Assembly (NCBI RefSeq): GCF_019550795.1
Contig: NZ_CP080545.1
Coordinates: 2,065,501 to 2,129,500, forward strand
Direction: 5' to 3'
DNA from: Paenibacillus sp. sptzw28
GTDB taxonomy: Bacteria > Bacillota > Bacilli > Paenibacillales > Paenibacillaceae
DNA: 64,000 bases
Shown: in pieces, positions 28,501 through 35,607 of the stretch
Numbering within the stretch: the stretch's first letter is position 1
Layout of the letters: each line of letters starts with the position of its first letter
Made by a program: the position numbers and the translations under genes
Notes under the pieces: model-generated
The model's database searches: none
The model's input: the letters and a program-made list of their open reading frames with translations, nothing else
Told to the model about the DNA's origin: nothing

Positions 28501-29504
28501 GGATGATCGACGAATTCCGCGTCTACAACTACGTCCTGAACGCGGACGAGATCAAGGCCACCATGAATAATACGGCGAACTGGATTGACAAAACGTTAAT
28601 TCCGATCCTGCTGGAAGAAGCAGCGAAGGTCAATGCCGAGCTCTACACAGAGGAGAGCGTACAAGCGCTTCAAGCGGAAGTATCGAATGCACAATCGGTC
28701 TACAATAATGCAGCTGCAAACCAGGCCGAGATCGATGCCGCATCCGCAGGGCTGCTTGCCGCACTTAAAGGACTGCAGTGGAAGGATGTAACGGCGTCCG
28801 CAGATCCTGCAGCTCCAAACGGCAAGAACGGCTGGTATACGTCATCGGTCACGGTGACACTGTCTCCGGCGGCAATCGCGGAATACAGCCTGGACAAGGG
28901 CGTCACCTGGGCTGTCTATAGTGCGAATGTAACCCTGGATCAAGAGGGAACGCATCCGTTTATGTACCGCCGTTCCGTCGAACCGGGAGAAGCTCAAACG
29001 CTGGAGATCAAGATCGACCGCAGCGCACCCGTAGTTCAGATAACGGGCGAGTCATCGTACACGGTCGACCAGACGGTGATCATTACATGCAGCGCGACCG
29101 ATGTCGTCTCGAGTGTATACGGTACGCCATGTACCGCACCGCTGGTTCAAGCGAAGGCGTACACGCTGCCTGCGGGCCAGAACACGATATCGGTTACGGC
29201 AGAGGATATGGCAGGCCATCAAACAACGGTCACCCACACCTTTACGGTGACGGTCACGTTTGACAGCTTGAAGACCGTGACGAACACCTTTATGCAAACG
29301 ACCGGCTATAAGGGTTGGGAAACTGTTGCTAAGTCGTACCATCAAAAACTCGATCAGGCCAAAGCTGCAGCCTCCAGAGGTAAAATAGACGCGGCCAGGA
29401 GCATGATGGCCGACTATATCAAACAGGTAACGGACCAAACCGGGAAATATTTCACGCAAGAGCAAGCGGATATTCTGATCCGCTGGGCACAGATCGTGAT
29501 CTAG
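22518..29504 (+). CDS. Giant modular secreted protein with an unassigned alpha-helical catalytic-type region (2328 residues)
   Basis: The start ATG follows AAGGAGG at nine bases. A signal peptide spans 1-38 (VFA/AN). The N-terminus (45-235) is beta-rich, 245-640 is mostly helical with many Trp/Tyr/His and looks like an alpha/alpha toroid, and 690-945 is beta-rich. That catalytic-sized assembly resembles the architecture of toroid polysaccharide lyases, but I cannot assign a CAZy family. Then follow Fn3 (948-1035), DUF1349/LamG-like (1040-1235), Fn3-like (1236-1320), discoidin (1385-1520), FIVAR-like (1525-1590), two He_PIG Ig domains (1600-1770), LamG (1828-2014), FIVAR-like, OmpL47-like, Ig-like and FIMAH-like (2245-2328). 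DNA before about 26228 is A+T-richer with different codon use; after that it is near-identical in patches to 1333-4600. The role, extracellular polymer degradation, is inferred from modules and neighbours. Confidence 0.85.
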   Translation: MYLGNKKAAWTMRTLAVCLAAAMLLQLLVPAVNNRVFAANEDPQLESAQSEPAYGILDKIDFGNADSESAHNFRGEFTSVITGFMGENARVSEPRIPASDTGGFLTFSMKVDPYLQNYFTVKFSGNETMPPGARAQIVINGEQIGYFRGGDYGALFGGERAPNQFIYSTIVLPLESTRGKEIVEITINTTNPPGKVEQPSRGYYTGYSHTQAYIDVDDEVQGYKFKENQGPETVLQSGDTYEEIEARIEQLRQEPINTFNNLYNHLGNNPNNTLNIAKYTNQLRYYAMVLKQDISPMKTPEAKREALMRMFQAIDVHTKNYYGNTRLVLRGGHQGDWGGFHGELGEALYLAETLIFDEDVLGEEAYNDFLDQPFDTGTVEGEFSLASAGWNGESLTRRMAWERVLKANFDFARSRQSYITNQVFYTYEGAWKAHEGLRMVGSKFYEGKARSHQIVLEMFGVRPWLGEEVLVGPNGEELDLYHSLFAHDNSAVFTDDYVHIVGKGLAKSKLDEEGHVVRRNPYGEHYTNLTKAGLTRENHYVGIYGEVANYILDYFYKTLDQPGDEQLNDELLKQALHNFYARVWTRIQDLDDEGKRLIAMNATVDARNGGMPSRTPAYGARMLGYGTSYAYLEKHMADHEERYSGPEWERYWDYAKYTVGAVQQMKMDNRLMGDLSSRDFHLPETYEYIFKTRKDYARFNDVKAGVVIPQTDFDYYTEEEIAALGVNPEDYEQFAWIDVDNAFISMRDGNFRMFGALAWLNLGVSATGRLHIVTPKYVGTVQVAHNNQFQYTDYYIRPHDVDLFYQRSDPATKGFAPQSLAGEILPTAYQPGVGTVVRDNLEVDHPYSSLSDLRVARYGEYFILMNTTRAEYENERSFEVELPSDYTGNEIFDLVSKANIPVINGKVTIGPEKGMVLKLSSKFDPTPKPSHVDFAKAVEGNGFVDVIWKTTAGGKTYTIKRSEVEHGPYAVIAEGLTGSHYKDTDVVNGKVYYYKVAAVNEHGSGWESWRAKADLSDAGSKNLASPWQQDLIGTTKGSATINGDVITIQNVDGKGLGEGDDFNIYKRDINDSFHFVHQTAVGNSSISARIDQNSGALSGIMLREKLSENSRYLYFGADDQGNLVLQDRNRVSFVVWNGGKAVSPLNHGIKGYHINDYPYIKLLWHHNSQIAYAFVSKDGVDWEYVAKTESLFPYAYYTGLISTQEAAFSEVTVSEMPRESLIPFVEKEKDQITLHWTKPKQASWFNVYRTYDEEASLIDPVFKAGTTELEDGSPWEEVLTGTRAKPFQDVLRYGSVYYKVLAVHDDGSPQPFSATVSADADPISVVLEDAKSLPAYDYTKASFYLYHKELDRIKAEMMRPEFEEAQLIDEIYDAKKLLVSVRTLLTKIQMDPSMARASEKFWQNDNISEEQNAWYLFDENPDTIAHTRSKESWVDVDFGAGNEKVVDTFRYLPRRNATHRVNDTVFKGSKDGVNWTDLHRIKGVGVYEWYSVINPDRTPYRYIRIYDDHFGFVNFEEIEFLKIGIDKTLLAHLLDEAAAAQEAGIYTEESLQSVVQHAAAAAAVHDNPDATQEEIDIADSNLLAAFKGLKYIPGMPVLQSLADKTVIAENTLTFKVQAVNAVTDVVYGVNGLPEGASFDAAAQTFVWTPGKEQSGVHTVTFTATAGEMSSSKTIKITVKGQPVIGPDTTVELTAKKDFSYQVPASDPTGEQLVYSAANLPAGAAFNAATGVFSWKPGQADYGSHSVTFTVSNANYSVSQTVAFKVKLGILSAEGYTKGSYYLYLKEVARIEAEMAKPGADKAQLAAQLDQAGKSLVPVPLSLYAFEGNANNSYGSSASGGAVFGPPVYTEGKVGQAINLNGTDNYVKLPSTHALAGYNEITLATWVYWKGGNQWQRIFDFGNNTNQFMFLTPRSGNNTLRFAIKNGGGEQIVQTSQLAVNQWVHVAVTLGSGSAKLYVNGELKATNTNTTIKPSDFKPGVNYIGKSQFNDPLFNGMIDEFRVYNYVLNADEIKATMNNTANWIDKTLIPILLEEAAKVNAELYTEESVQALQAEVSNAQSVYNNAAANQAEIDAASAGLLAALKGLQWKDVTASADPAAPNGKNGWYTSSVTVTLSPAAIAEYSLDKGVTWAVYSANVTLDQEGTHPFMYRRSVEPGEAQTLEIKIDRSAPVVQITGESSYTVDQTVIITCSATDVVSSVYGTPCTAPLVQAKAYTLPAGQNTISVTAEDMAGHQTTVTHTFTVTVTFDSLKTVTNTFMQTTGYKGWETVAKSYHQKLDQAKAAASRGKIDAARSMMADYIKQVTDQTGKYFTQEQADILIRWAQIVI

Positions 29505-29760
29505 CTCAAACGGAATTTCTCGGGTGTCATCTGTCGAAAGCATGACCAGAGGCCCCAATCTCGATTTTGAGGTTAGGGGCCTCTCATCATTAAGCTTTAA
29601 GAGCTATGTGGGAGGTTATCAGAAACACAGGTTATGAATGTTCAAAAAAGGAGGAAAATGAAATGGGTTTATCGCAAGTGAGATCGCTTACAAGAAGGTT
29701 GTTTCCAGTATCCTTTGTATTACGACAGCCGTTACCTTTACAGGTTTTGGAGGCATTGAA
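26228..29760 (+). repeat. Copy B of the mosaic long direct repeat
   Basis: This is the partner of 1333-4800. It begins inside the second Fn3-like domain and continues through stop codon, terminator, promoter/leader region and the first codons of a PL38-like gene that is here a pseudogene. The three extra codons (around 28030) in the LamG domain are the main indel within the coding part. Confidence 0.9.
29548..29586 (+). terminator. Rho-independent terminator (paralogue of 4644-4682)
   Basis: AGAGGCCCC (29548-29556) pairs with GGGGCCTCT (29576-29584), 43 bases after the stop codon of the giant gene. Sequence and position match the first copy, showing that the duplication extends past the coding region. 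Confidence 0.75.
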
Positions 29761-30045
29761 TCGGCGAATGCGGCTGTTTCGCCGCTGATTACTTCTTACA
29801 AACATTGCCATAACGCTGGCCGATCTGGACAATATGCGCGACCATGTGAGAGCAGGAGACGAGCCGTGGAATACGGCGTTTCTTACGTTTGCCGCCGACC
29901 CGCAATCCAGACCGAATCCACGTAAGCAGTTATGTTCTTTATATCAATCATACGCACCAATCCGTACTAAGGGTCATTCATCCGGACCGAAGCAGCCAGG
30001 TTCTTACAAGTCAAGCAAGCTTTAATTCATCCGACCCGGCTGTGT
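29666..30045 (+). pseudogene. Decayed third copy of the PL38-like gene
   Basis: The segment starts with AAAGGAGG and an ATG that correspond to the start of the gene at 4762. The signal-peptide region carries a one-base deletion (ACCAAG became ACAAG), which shifts the frame after about ten codons. A further deletion of roughly 90 bases precedes CGCTGGCCGATCTGGACAAT, matching the toroid start. Around 29920 the sequence jumps directly to the Big_2 domain (equivalent to about 6508 in the intact gene), so about 1.4 kb encoding the catalytic toroid is missing. Homology stops at about 30045, some 50 bases before the 3' end of the convergent AraC gene. No functional product is possible. Confidence 0.88.
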
Positions 30046-30097
30046 GGGCGCTACCGCGACTTCGTACTTCTTGCCTTTAAAGCTGCTTGCATCGCAG

Positions 30098-30964
30098 CTA
30101 TATCCGATGCAGCGTTTTGTAAGCCTTCGGTGTCATGCCTGTAATAAGCTTGAATTTATGATAAAAGTACGACTCGCTCTCCATCCCGCATTTTTCACAT
30201 ATGGTTTTGATGCTGTCATCCGTACGTACCAGCAGTTCTTTCGCCAGCATGACTCGCTTGACCACGACATATTCCGTAACGTTCATACCGGTCAGTTGTT
30301 TGAACACCCTGGAGAAGTGTGACGGTGTGATCGCAGCCCTTTTGGACAGTGCGGAAAGTGTCATGTTAGGATCGCCGATATTGGTATCCATGTATGATAA
30401 GGTTTCCCGCATCCATAAAGGCTCAAGCATTGAATCCCCCTTGGCTGAGGTGCCTGGCAAAGAAATACGGTTTAACGTCAGCAGCAGGTCGCAGACCCGG
30501 ATTTGAACAGCGGTTTGATAATATGCCATCATTTTACCGAGCTCTTCATGGATGGAAGCAACGAAGGATGTAATAGAAGCACGTTCCGATTGCGGTGTTT
30601 CTAATTTGTACTGCTTGTTTCGCCTTGCATTCTCGAGACAGCGGAGAATGGAGCCCTGTTCCCCCAACTCCAGCGGCTGGATCAAGGCTGGGCTGAAGAA
30701 GAGGGCGCTCGATGTTACAGGGTTGTATTCGTCGGGAAAAGCGCGGTGTACGGTATTGCCGGGAATGAGAAACAGGTCGCCTTCGTTCATCTCGTAAAAA
30801 GTGTGGTTGACCAGCAGAGTACCTTTTCCGGAATATACATAGATGATTTCATGCCAGTCGTGCAGATGGTGGGGAAGTTCCATCTGGGGAGTCTTGGTAT
30901 CCTTGTAAACAAGGACCACAGGGATTTTATTTCCCTCGCTTAATCTTTTGTGAATTGCTTTCAT
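30098..30964 (-). CDS. AraC-family regulator of the sugar-oxidation operon
   Basis: The 288-residue cytosolic protein has an N-terminal cupin-type AraC ligand-binding domain (about 20-150; LPHHLHDWHEIIYVYSGKG) and a C-terminal double helix-turn-helix (about 185-285; LSALSKRAAITPSHFSRVFK and IKTICEKCGMESESYFYHKF). The start ATG has GAGGAGGGG upstream; a longer in-frame start lacks it. It diverges from the aldo/keto reductase-Zn dehydrogenase-GH95 operon across a 144-base intergenic region with palindromic AT-rich sequence that is duplicated at 37046. It is therefore the likely activator of both. The ligand is unknown, plausibly an L-sugar released by GH95. Confidence 0.88.
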   Translation of the reverse strand: MKAIHKRLSEGNKIPVVLVYKDTKTPQMELPHHLHDWHEIIYVYSGKGTLLVNHTFYEMNEGDLFLIPGNTVHRAFPDEYNPVTSSALFFSPALIQPLELGEQGSILRCLENARRNKQYKLETPQSERASITSFVASIHEELGKMMAYYQTAVQIRVCDLLLTLNRISLPGTSAKGDSMLEPLWMRETLSYMDTNIGDPNMTLSALSKRAAITPSHFSRVFKQLTGMNVTEYVVVKRVMLAKELLVRTDDSIKTICEKCGMESESYFYHKFKLITGMTPKAYKTLHRI

Positions 30965-30990
30965 TTCGAATCCCCTCCTCGACACTATAA

Positions 30991-31077
30991 TTGATGATAG
31001 CAAATAAGAGCATAAATACACAATAATCTTATATTTTATTGTTTTATTATGCTGTTATTATTGGGGTAAAGAACGAT
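30991..31077. promoter_or_regulatory. Divergent control region, duplicated at 37046-37122
   Basis: The conserved core runs from AAATACACAATAATC (31014) to ATTATTGGGGTAAAGA (about 31073). The imperfect inverted repeat ATAATCTTA / TTTTATTAT (31023-31050) matches a perfect version at 37071-37098. On the minus strand TTGTGT (31018-31023) and TATCAT (30994-30999), 18 bases apart, form a plausible promoter for the AraC gene. Operator function is inference. Confidence 0.55.
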
Positions 31078-31108
31078 CACATTTTAATCGTTGAGAGGGA
31101 AGGTATAT

Positions 31109-32053
31109 ATGAAATACAGGAAGCTCGGGAATACCGGAATGGACGTTTCCATCCTAAGCTTTGGCGCATCGTCGCTTGGATCCGTGTTTCGCGACATTGA
31201 TGATGCAGAAGGCATCCGCACGGTTCATGAGGCGCTTGACGCCGGGATCAATTATATCGACGTAGCTCCTTACTACGGGTTAACGAAAGCGGAGTCCGTG
31301 CTTGGGAAGGCAATCCGGGAAGTTCCGCGCAGCCGCTATTATCTGTCTTCCAAAGCAGGCAGGTATGGACCTGATACCTTCGATTTTTCCGGTCGGCGGA
31401 TCGTCGCAAGTGTGGAAGAAAGCCTTGCAAGACTTCATACCGATTATCTCGATATTCTATTTCTCCACGATATCGAGTTTGTTGAGCCTGGAATCTTGTA
31501 TGAGGAGGCTTTCCCCGCACTTGATAGGCTTAAGCGGGAAGGCAAAATCCGCAATACGGGAATCTGCGGCCTGCCGATCCGTCTCTTCGAGACATTCCTC
31601 CCTCATGTTCAGGCGGATGCGATAATCTCCTATTGTCACTACTCCCTGAGCGACACAACGCTGCTGAGGCTTCTGCCGCTCATCGAGGAGAAAGGGGTCG
31701 GTCTTGTGAATGCATCCCCGCTCTCGATGGGACTGCTAGGCACGCGCGGTACACCGGACTGGCATCCGGCAGGCGATGAAATCAAGCGGATTTGCCGACA
31801 GGCTGCGGAGTATTGCGCGGAGCAAGGCGAAGATATTTCCAGACTCGCTATACAATTCTCAACCATGAACGAACGAATTCCAACTACGCTCGTCAGCACG
31901 GCCAATCCGGCCAATATTCGCAAGAATGCGGCATGGGTCACGGAGCCGATTGACCATGAATTGCTCCACGAAGTGCTGGGGATATTGGAGCCTATCAAAG
32001 ATAAAACCTGGTCCAGCGGTATCCAGGCATACAATACTGATATTAATCTTTAG
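31109..32053 (+). CDS. Aldo/keto reductase, L-galactose-dehydrogenase-like
   Basis: This 314-residue cytosolic NAD(P)-dependent oxidoreductase carries the aldo/keto reductase tetrad D51, Y55 or Y56, K82 and H120 (YIDVAPYYG, SSKAG, FLHDIEF). Sequence motifs agree closely with plant and bacterial L-galactose dehydrogenases: YRKLGNTGMDVS at the start, ISYCHYSLSDTTLL, NASPLSMGLLG and DWHPAGDEIK. Such enzymes oxidise L-galactose at C1 to the 1,4-lactone. L-fucose is a related possible substrate. ATG 31109 follows AGAGGGAAGG; the TTG at 31091 is part of the spacer. The next gene is 24 bases downstream in the same operon. The second enzyme's identity supports an L-galactose route. Confidence 0.85.
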   Translation: MKYRKLGNTGMDVSILSFGASSLGSVFRDIDDAEGIRTVHEALDAGINYIDVAPYYGLTKAESVLGKAIREVPRSRYYLSSKAGRYGPDTFDFSGRRIVASVEESLARLHTDYLDILFLHDIEFVEPGILYEEAFPALDRLKREGKIRNTGICGLPIRLFETFLPHVQADAIISYCHYSLSDTTLLRLLPLIEEKGVGLVNASPLSMGLLGTRGTPDWHPAGDEIKRICRQAAEYCAEQGEDISRLAIQFSTMNERIPTTLVSTANPANIRKNAAWVTEPIDHELLHEVLGILEPIKDKTWSSGIQAYNTDINL

Positions 32054-32077
32054 TACCAAAAGGAGAGAATAAAAACT

Positions 32078-33091
32078 GTGAAAGCTATCGTCTGCGAACA
32101 AGTCGGGCAGTTTAAACGGATCGAACTTCCAGAACCGTCCCCCGTTACCGGGGAAGGGATCGTGCGGATCAAACGTATCGGCATTTGTGGAACCGACATT
32201 CATGCTTTTAAAGGGAATCAACCCTTCTTCACGTATCCGCGAATTCTTGGACATGAGCTGTCCGGCATCATCGAGTGGATCGGGGACAATGATGCGGGTT
32301 TGCATGCCGGTGATCAAGTCAGTATTATTCCTTATCTGCATTGTGGGATCTGCATCGCTTGCAGGAACGGAAAGACGAACTGCTGCACATCCATGCGGGT
32401 ACTTGGTGTCCATACCGACGGCGGTATGAAGGAGCTGCTCTCCGTGCCGGTTACACATCTGCTGAAGGCCAATTCGCTAACGCTCGATCAGGCTGCAATC
32501 GTCGAACCGCTGAGTATCGGGGCCCATGCCGTGCGCAGGTCGGCATTGCAGTCAGGAGAGACTGCATTAGTCATTGGCGGAGGTCCGATCGGTCTTGGCG
32601 TCATGGCGATCGCAAAACTTCAAGGCGCCAAGGTAATCGCAATGGATATCGACAAGGAGAGGCTTTCTTTCTGCAAAGCTTGGGCACATGTTGACGGAAC
32701 GGTACATGCGACGGAAAACCCTGCCTCAACAATCGAAGAACTGACAAACGGGGAATATCCGACCGTTGTGTTCGATGCGACCGGCAATGCCCGCTCCATG
32801 TCGGAAGCCGTTCGTTACATGGCACACGGCGGCCGATTGGTTTATGTCGGCCTTGTTAAAGGGGAAATTCCCCTGGACGATCCGGAGTTCCACAAACGGG
32901 AGGCCACGCTGCTCGGCAGCAGAAATGCAACACGTGAGGACTTCCTGTACGTGATCGATCTGATCCAGGAAGGCCGACTTCAGACAGATGCTTATATGAC
33001 GCATAACGCGCCATTCGAACAGATGATGGACAGGTTTCAAGATTGGCTGAATCCGGCATCCAAGGTTATCAAAGCGATCGTTACACTGTAA
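32078..33091 (+). CDS. lgoD: Zn-dependent dehydrogenase, L-galactonate-5-dehydrogenase (LgoD)-like
   Basis: This 337-residue medium-chain dehydrogenase has a GroES-like half with catalytic Zn ligands (C37 in ICGTDIHAF, H59-E60 in LGHE) and structural-zinc cysteines (CGICIACRNGKTNCC). A Rossmann half carries GGGPIGLG. Resemblance to E. coli LgoD (YjjN) is specific: KGNQPFF.YPR.LGHE, RVLGVHTDGG, VEPLSIGAHAVRR, DPEFHKREATLLGSRNAT. LgoD oxidises L-galactonate to D-tagaturonate, which enters hexuronate catabolism. GTG start with AAAGGAG upstream. It lies between an L-galactose-dehydrogenase-like gene and a GH95 gene, forming a logical release-oxidise-oxidise series. The symbol is by resemblance; biochemical specificity is inferred. 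Confidence 0.8.
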   Translation: MKAIVCEQVGQFKRIELPEPSPVTGEGIVRIKRIGICGTDIHAFKGNQPFFTYPRILGHELSGIIEWIGDNDAGLHAGDQVSIIPYLHCGICIACRNGKTNCCTSMRVLGVHTDGGMKELLSVPVTHLLKANSLTLDQAAIVEPLSIGAHAVRRSALQSGETALVIGGGPIGLGVMAIAKLQGAKVIAMDIDKERLSFCKAWAHVDGTVHATENPASTIEELTNGEYPTVVFDATGNARSMSEAVRYMAHGGRLVYVGLVKGEIPLDDPEFHKREATLLGSRNATREDFLYVIDLIQEGRLQTDAYMTHNAPFEQMMDRFQDWLNPASKVIKAIVTL

Positions 33092-33110
33092 ATGAATCAG
33101 GGGGATTTCC

Positions 33111-35483
33111 ATGAAGCTGCAATACAGTTTGCCCGCCGTATACTGGACGGAAGCGCTGCCGGTAGGTAACGGCAGATTGGGAGCGATGGTCTTCGGGGGC
33201 GTGGAATGCGAACGCATTCAACTGAATGAAGATACGCTGTGGTCCGGTTATCCGAAAGACGGTACGAATCCGCGGGCTATTCAGGTTTTGCCTGAAGTGC
33301 GAAAACAAATTGAGGAAGGCAACTATGCAGAGGCTGACCGGCTCTGCAAAGAAATGATGGGGCCGTATACGCAGTCCTACCTGCCGTTTGGAGATCTGAG
33401 GCTCGTGATGGAGCACGGCGACGTGTACAGGGACTATAGAAGGCAGCTGGATTTGGAACGGGGGCTGTCGCTGGTTGAATACTCCATCGGCGATGTTCGT
33501 TATTCGCGCGAGGTGTTTGCTTCATTTCCCGATCAAGTCATTGCGATACGTCTTCGGTCCAGCAAACAGGGAAGTCTCAGTTTTCACGCCCGGCTGGACA
33601 GCCCGCTGCGCTTTCGGTCTGAGGTTTCCGAGGGGGATTTTGTCATCGAAGGAATCGCTCCGGAGCATGTATGGCCCAATTATTACCCAAGCGACAATCC
33701 GATACAATACGGAGATGCCGAGGAACAGAAGTCGCTTAAGTTTCATGGCCGGCTGTATGTTGCGTGTGAAGGTGGCAAGCTGAGCGTCGACCATGACGGG
33801 TATCACGTTACCGGGGCCACGAACGCAACCTTGCTTTTCAGCGCTGCCACCAATTACGACGGGAAAAGCGGCGCGCCGGACAAGGAGCGGAATCCTGGGG
33901 CCTTCGCCAAATCCGTCCTCGATAAAGTCAAAGACGGAGACTACGGGCGGCTTCGGGACAAGCATGCTGCCGACCATGGACTGCTTTTCAATCGGGTCAC
34001 CTTGAAACTGGGGGAAAGTATCGCACCGCCGGACATGCCGACGGATAAGCGGATTGCGCAGTTTGGCGCGAGCGATCCCGGACTTGTGGAGCTGCTGTTT
34101 CATTACGGGCGCTATCTGATGATCGCCAGTTCCCGGCCGGGGACGCAGCCTGCGAACCTGCAGGGAATCTGGAATGACCAGACGCGCGCACCGTGGAGCA
34201 GCAATTACACGCTGAACATCAATGCGGAAATGAACTACTGGCCTGCCGAGACGTGCAATTTGGCAGAGTGTCACGGGCCGTTGTTTGATTATATCGAACG
34301 GCTCGCATTAAGTGGCAGCCAAACCGCGGCGGTCAATTATGGGGCCGAGGGATGGGTGGCGCACCATAATTCGGACATATGGGCCCATTCTGCTCCGGTA
34401 GGCGATTACGGCGACGGTGATCCGGTGTGGGCGTACTGGCCGATGGGGGGCGTATGGCTGGCACAGCATTTGTGGGAGCACTTCGCGTTCGCTCAGAACC
34501 GTGTATTCCTTCGAGATAAGGCCTACCCTTTAATGAAGGGAGCCGCCATGTTCTGTCTCGATTGGCTGTACGAAGACGATCAGGGTTATTTGCAAACCGC
34601 GCCTTCGACCTCGCCCGAACATAAATTCGTCATAGACGGCAAGCATTATGCGGTAAGCCGTTCGGCAACGATGGACATTTCGCTCATCTGGGATTTATTT
34701 ACGAATTGCATCGAAGCGTCTGAAATTCTCGGTACGGATGAAGCTTTCCGGTCGAAATTAGCCGATGCGCGCGCGAAGCTTCAGCCGCTCCAAATCGGCA
34801 AACACGGACAGCTGCAGGAATGGTATAAGGACTTTGAGGATGAAGACGTTCATCATCGGCATGTGTCCCATCTGTTTGGCGTTTACCCCGGCAGACAGCT
34901 AACGGAAACAGAGACGCCTCGTCTGTTCGTTGCCGCAAGAAAGTCGCTTGAAATAAGAGGAGATGGCGGCACAGGCTGGAGCCTCGGATGGAAAGTAGGA
35001 CTGTGGGCTAGATTCAAGGATGGCAACCGTGCGCACCGTCTGTTATCCAACCTGCTGACGCTCGTGAAGGAAGACGAGCCGGGCAATCATGCTGGCGGAG
35101 GAGTTTACGCCAATCTCTTCGATGCGCATCCACCGTTCCAGATTGACGGCAATTTCGCGGCGACTGCCGGGATCGCAGAGCTGCTGGTGCAATCGCACCA
35201 GGGAGAAATCCAGCTGCTGCCGGCATTGCCGGATGCCTGGAACAGCGGCTATATCAAGGGACTGAGAGGGCGAGGAGGATTCGGGATCGACCTGGCCTGG
35301 GAGAACGGGGAACTCACCCATGCCGAGATCCGCTCTTCCATAACCCGGACATGCAGAATTCAGGTTGGGCGACCGGTCCGCATCCTGGAGAACAATCAGC
35401 CTGTTCTGACGAATCTGACTGCAAGCGGACGATATGAGTTCGAGGCAGTCGAAGGAAAAAGTTACACCATCATACCGGAGTAA
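33111..35483 (+). CDS. GH95 glycosidase (alpha-L-fucosidase or alpha-L-galactosidase)
   Basis: The 790-residue protein has the GH95 layout: N-terminal beta domain (WTEALPVGNGRLGAMVFG), linker, (alpha/alpha)6 toroid and C-terminal beta domain. Residues matching the family's catalytic set are present: N369 and N371 in NINAEMNYW, E503 in STSPEH, and D679 in QIDGNFAAT. There is no signal peptide, so it acts in the cytosol on imported oligosaccharides. GH95 inverting enzymes release L-fucose or, in some members, L-galactose. The two upstream dehydrogenases favour L-galactose. ATG follows AGGGGGATT; the gap to the Zn dehydrogenase is 19 bases. Specificity is not readable from the sequence. Confidence 0.88.
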   Translation: MKLQYSLPAVYWTEALPVGNGRLGAMVFGGVECERIQLNEDTLWSGYPKDGTNPRAIQVLPEVRKQIEEGNYAEADRLCKEMMGPYTQSYLPFGDLRLVMEHGDVYRDYRRQLDLERGLSLVEYSIGDVRYSREVFASFPDQVIAIRLRSSKQGSLSFHARLDSPLRFRSEVSEGDFVIEGIAPEHVWPNYYPSDNPIQYGDAEEQKSLKFHGRLYVACEGGKLSVDHDGYHVTGATNATLLFSAATNYDGKSGAPDKERNPGAFAKSVLDKVKDGDYGRLRDKHAADHGLLFNRVTLKLGESIAPPDMPTDKRIAQFGASDPGLVELLFHYGRYLMIASSRPGTQPANLQGIWNDQTRAPWSSNYTLNINAEMNYWPAETCNLAECHGPLFDYIERLALSGSQTAAVNYGAEGWVAHHNSDIWAHSAPVGDYGDGDPVWAYWPMGGVWLAQHLWEHFAFAQNRVFLRDKAYPLMKGAAMFCLDWLYEDDQGYLQTAPSTSPEHKFVIDGKHYAVSRSATMDISLIWDLFTNCIEASEILGTDEAFRSKLADARAKLQPLQIGKHGQLQEWYKDFEDEDVHHRHVSHLFGVYPGRQLTETETPRLFVAARKSLEIRGDGGTGWSLGWKVGLWARFKDGNRAHRLLSNLLTLVKEDEPGNHAGGGVYANLFDAHPPFQIDGNFAATAGIAELLVQSHQGEIQLLPALPDAWNSGYIKGLRGRGGFGIDLAWENGELTHAEIRSSITRTCRIQVGRPVRILENNQPVLTNLTASGRYEFEAVEGKSYTIIPE

Positions 35484-35546
35484 CCGGGTAAGAGCCCCAA
35501 TCGTACGGATTCCGATGTCCGAAATTGTTCATCCTGTTCATTAATG

Positions 35547-35560
35547 TGAAAGCGTTTATA
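35547..35560 (+). promoter_or_regulatory. Candidate CcpA (cre) site
   Basis: TGAAAGCGTTTATA matches the Firmicute cre consensus TGWAANCGNTNNCA except for the penultimate base. It lies in the 611-base gap between GH95 and the GH43-like gene, which also holds a LamG remnant and a hairpin. Function as a repression site for 36095 is inference. Confidence 0.35.
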
Positions 35561-35607
35561 GTCGGGTGGGGAACAGGTTGTGTTGAAAGCGGTAATATTT
35601 TAACAAC

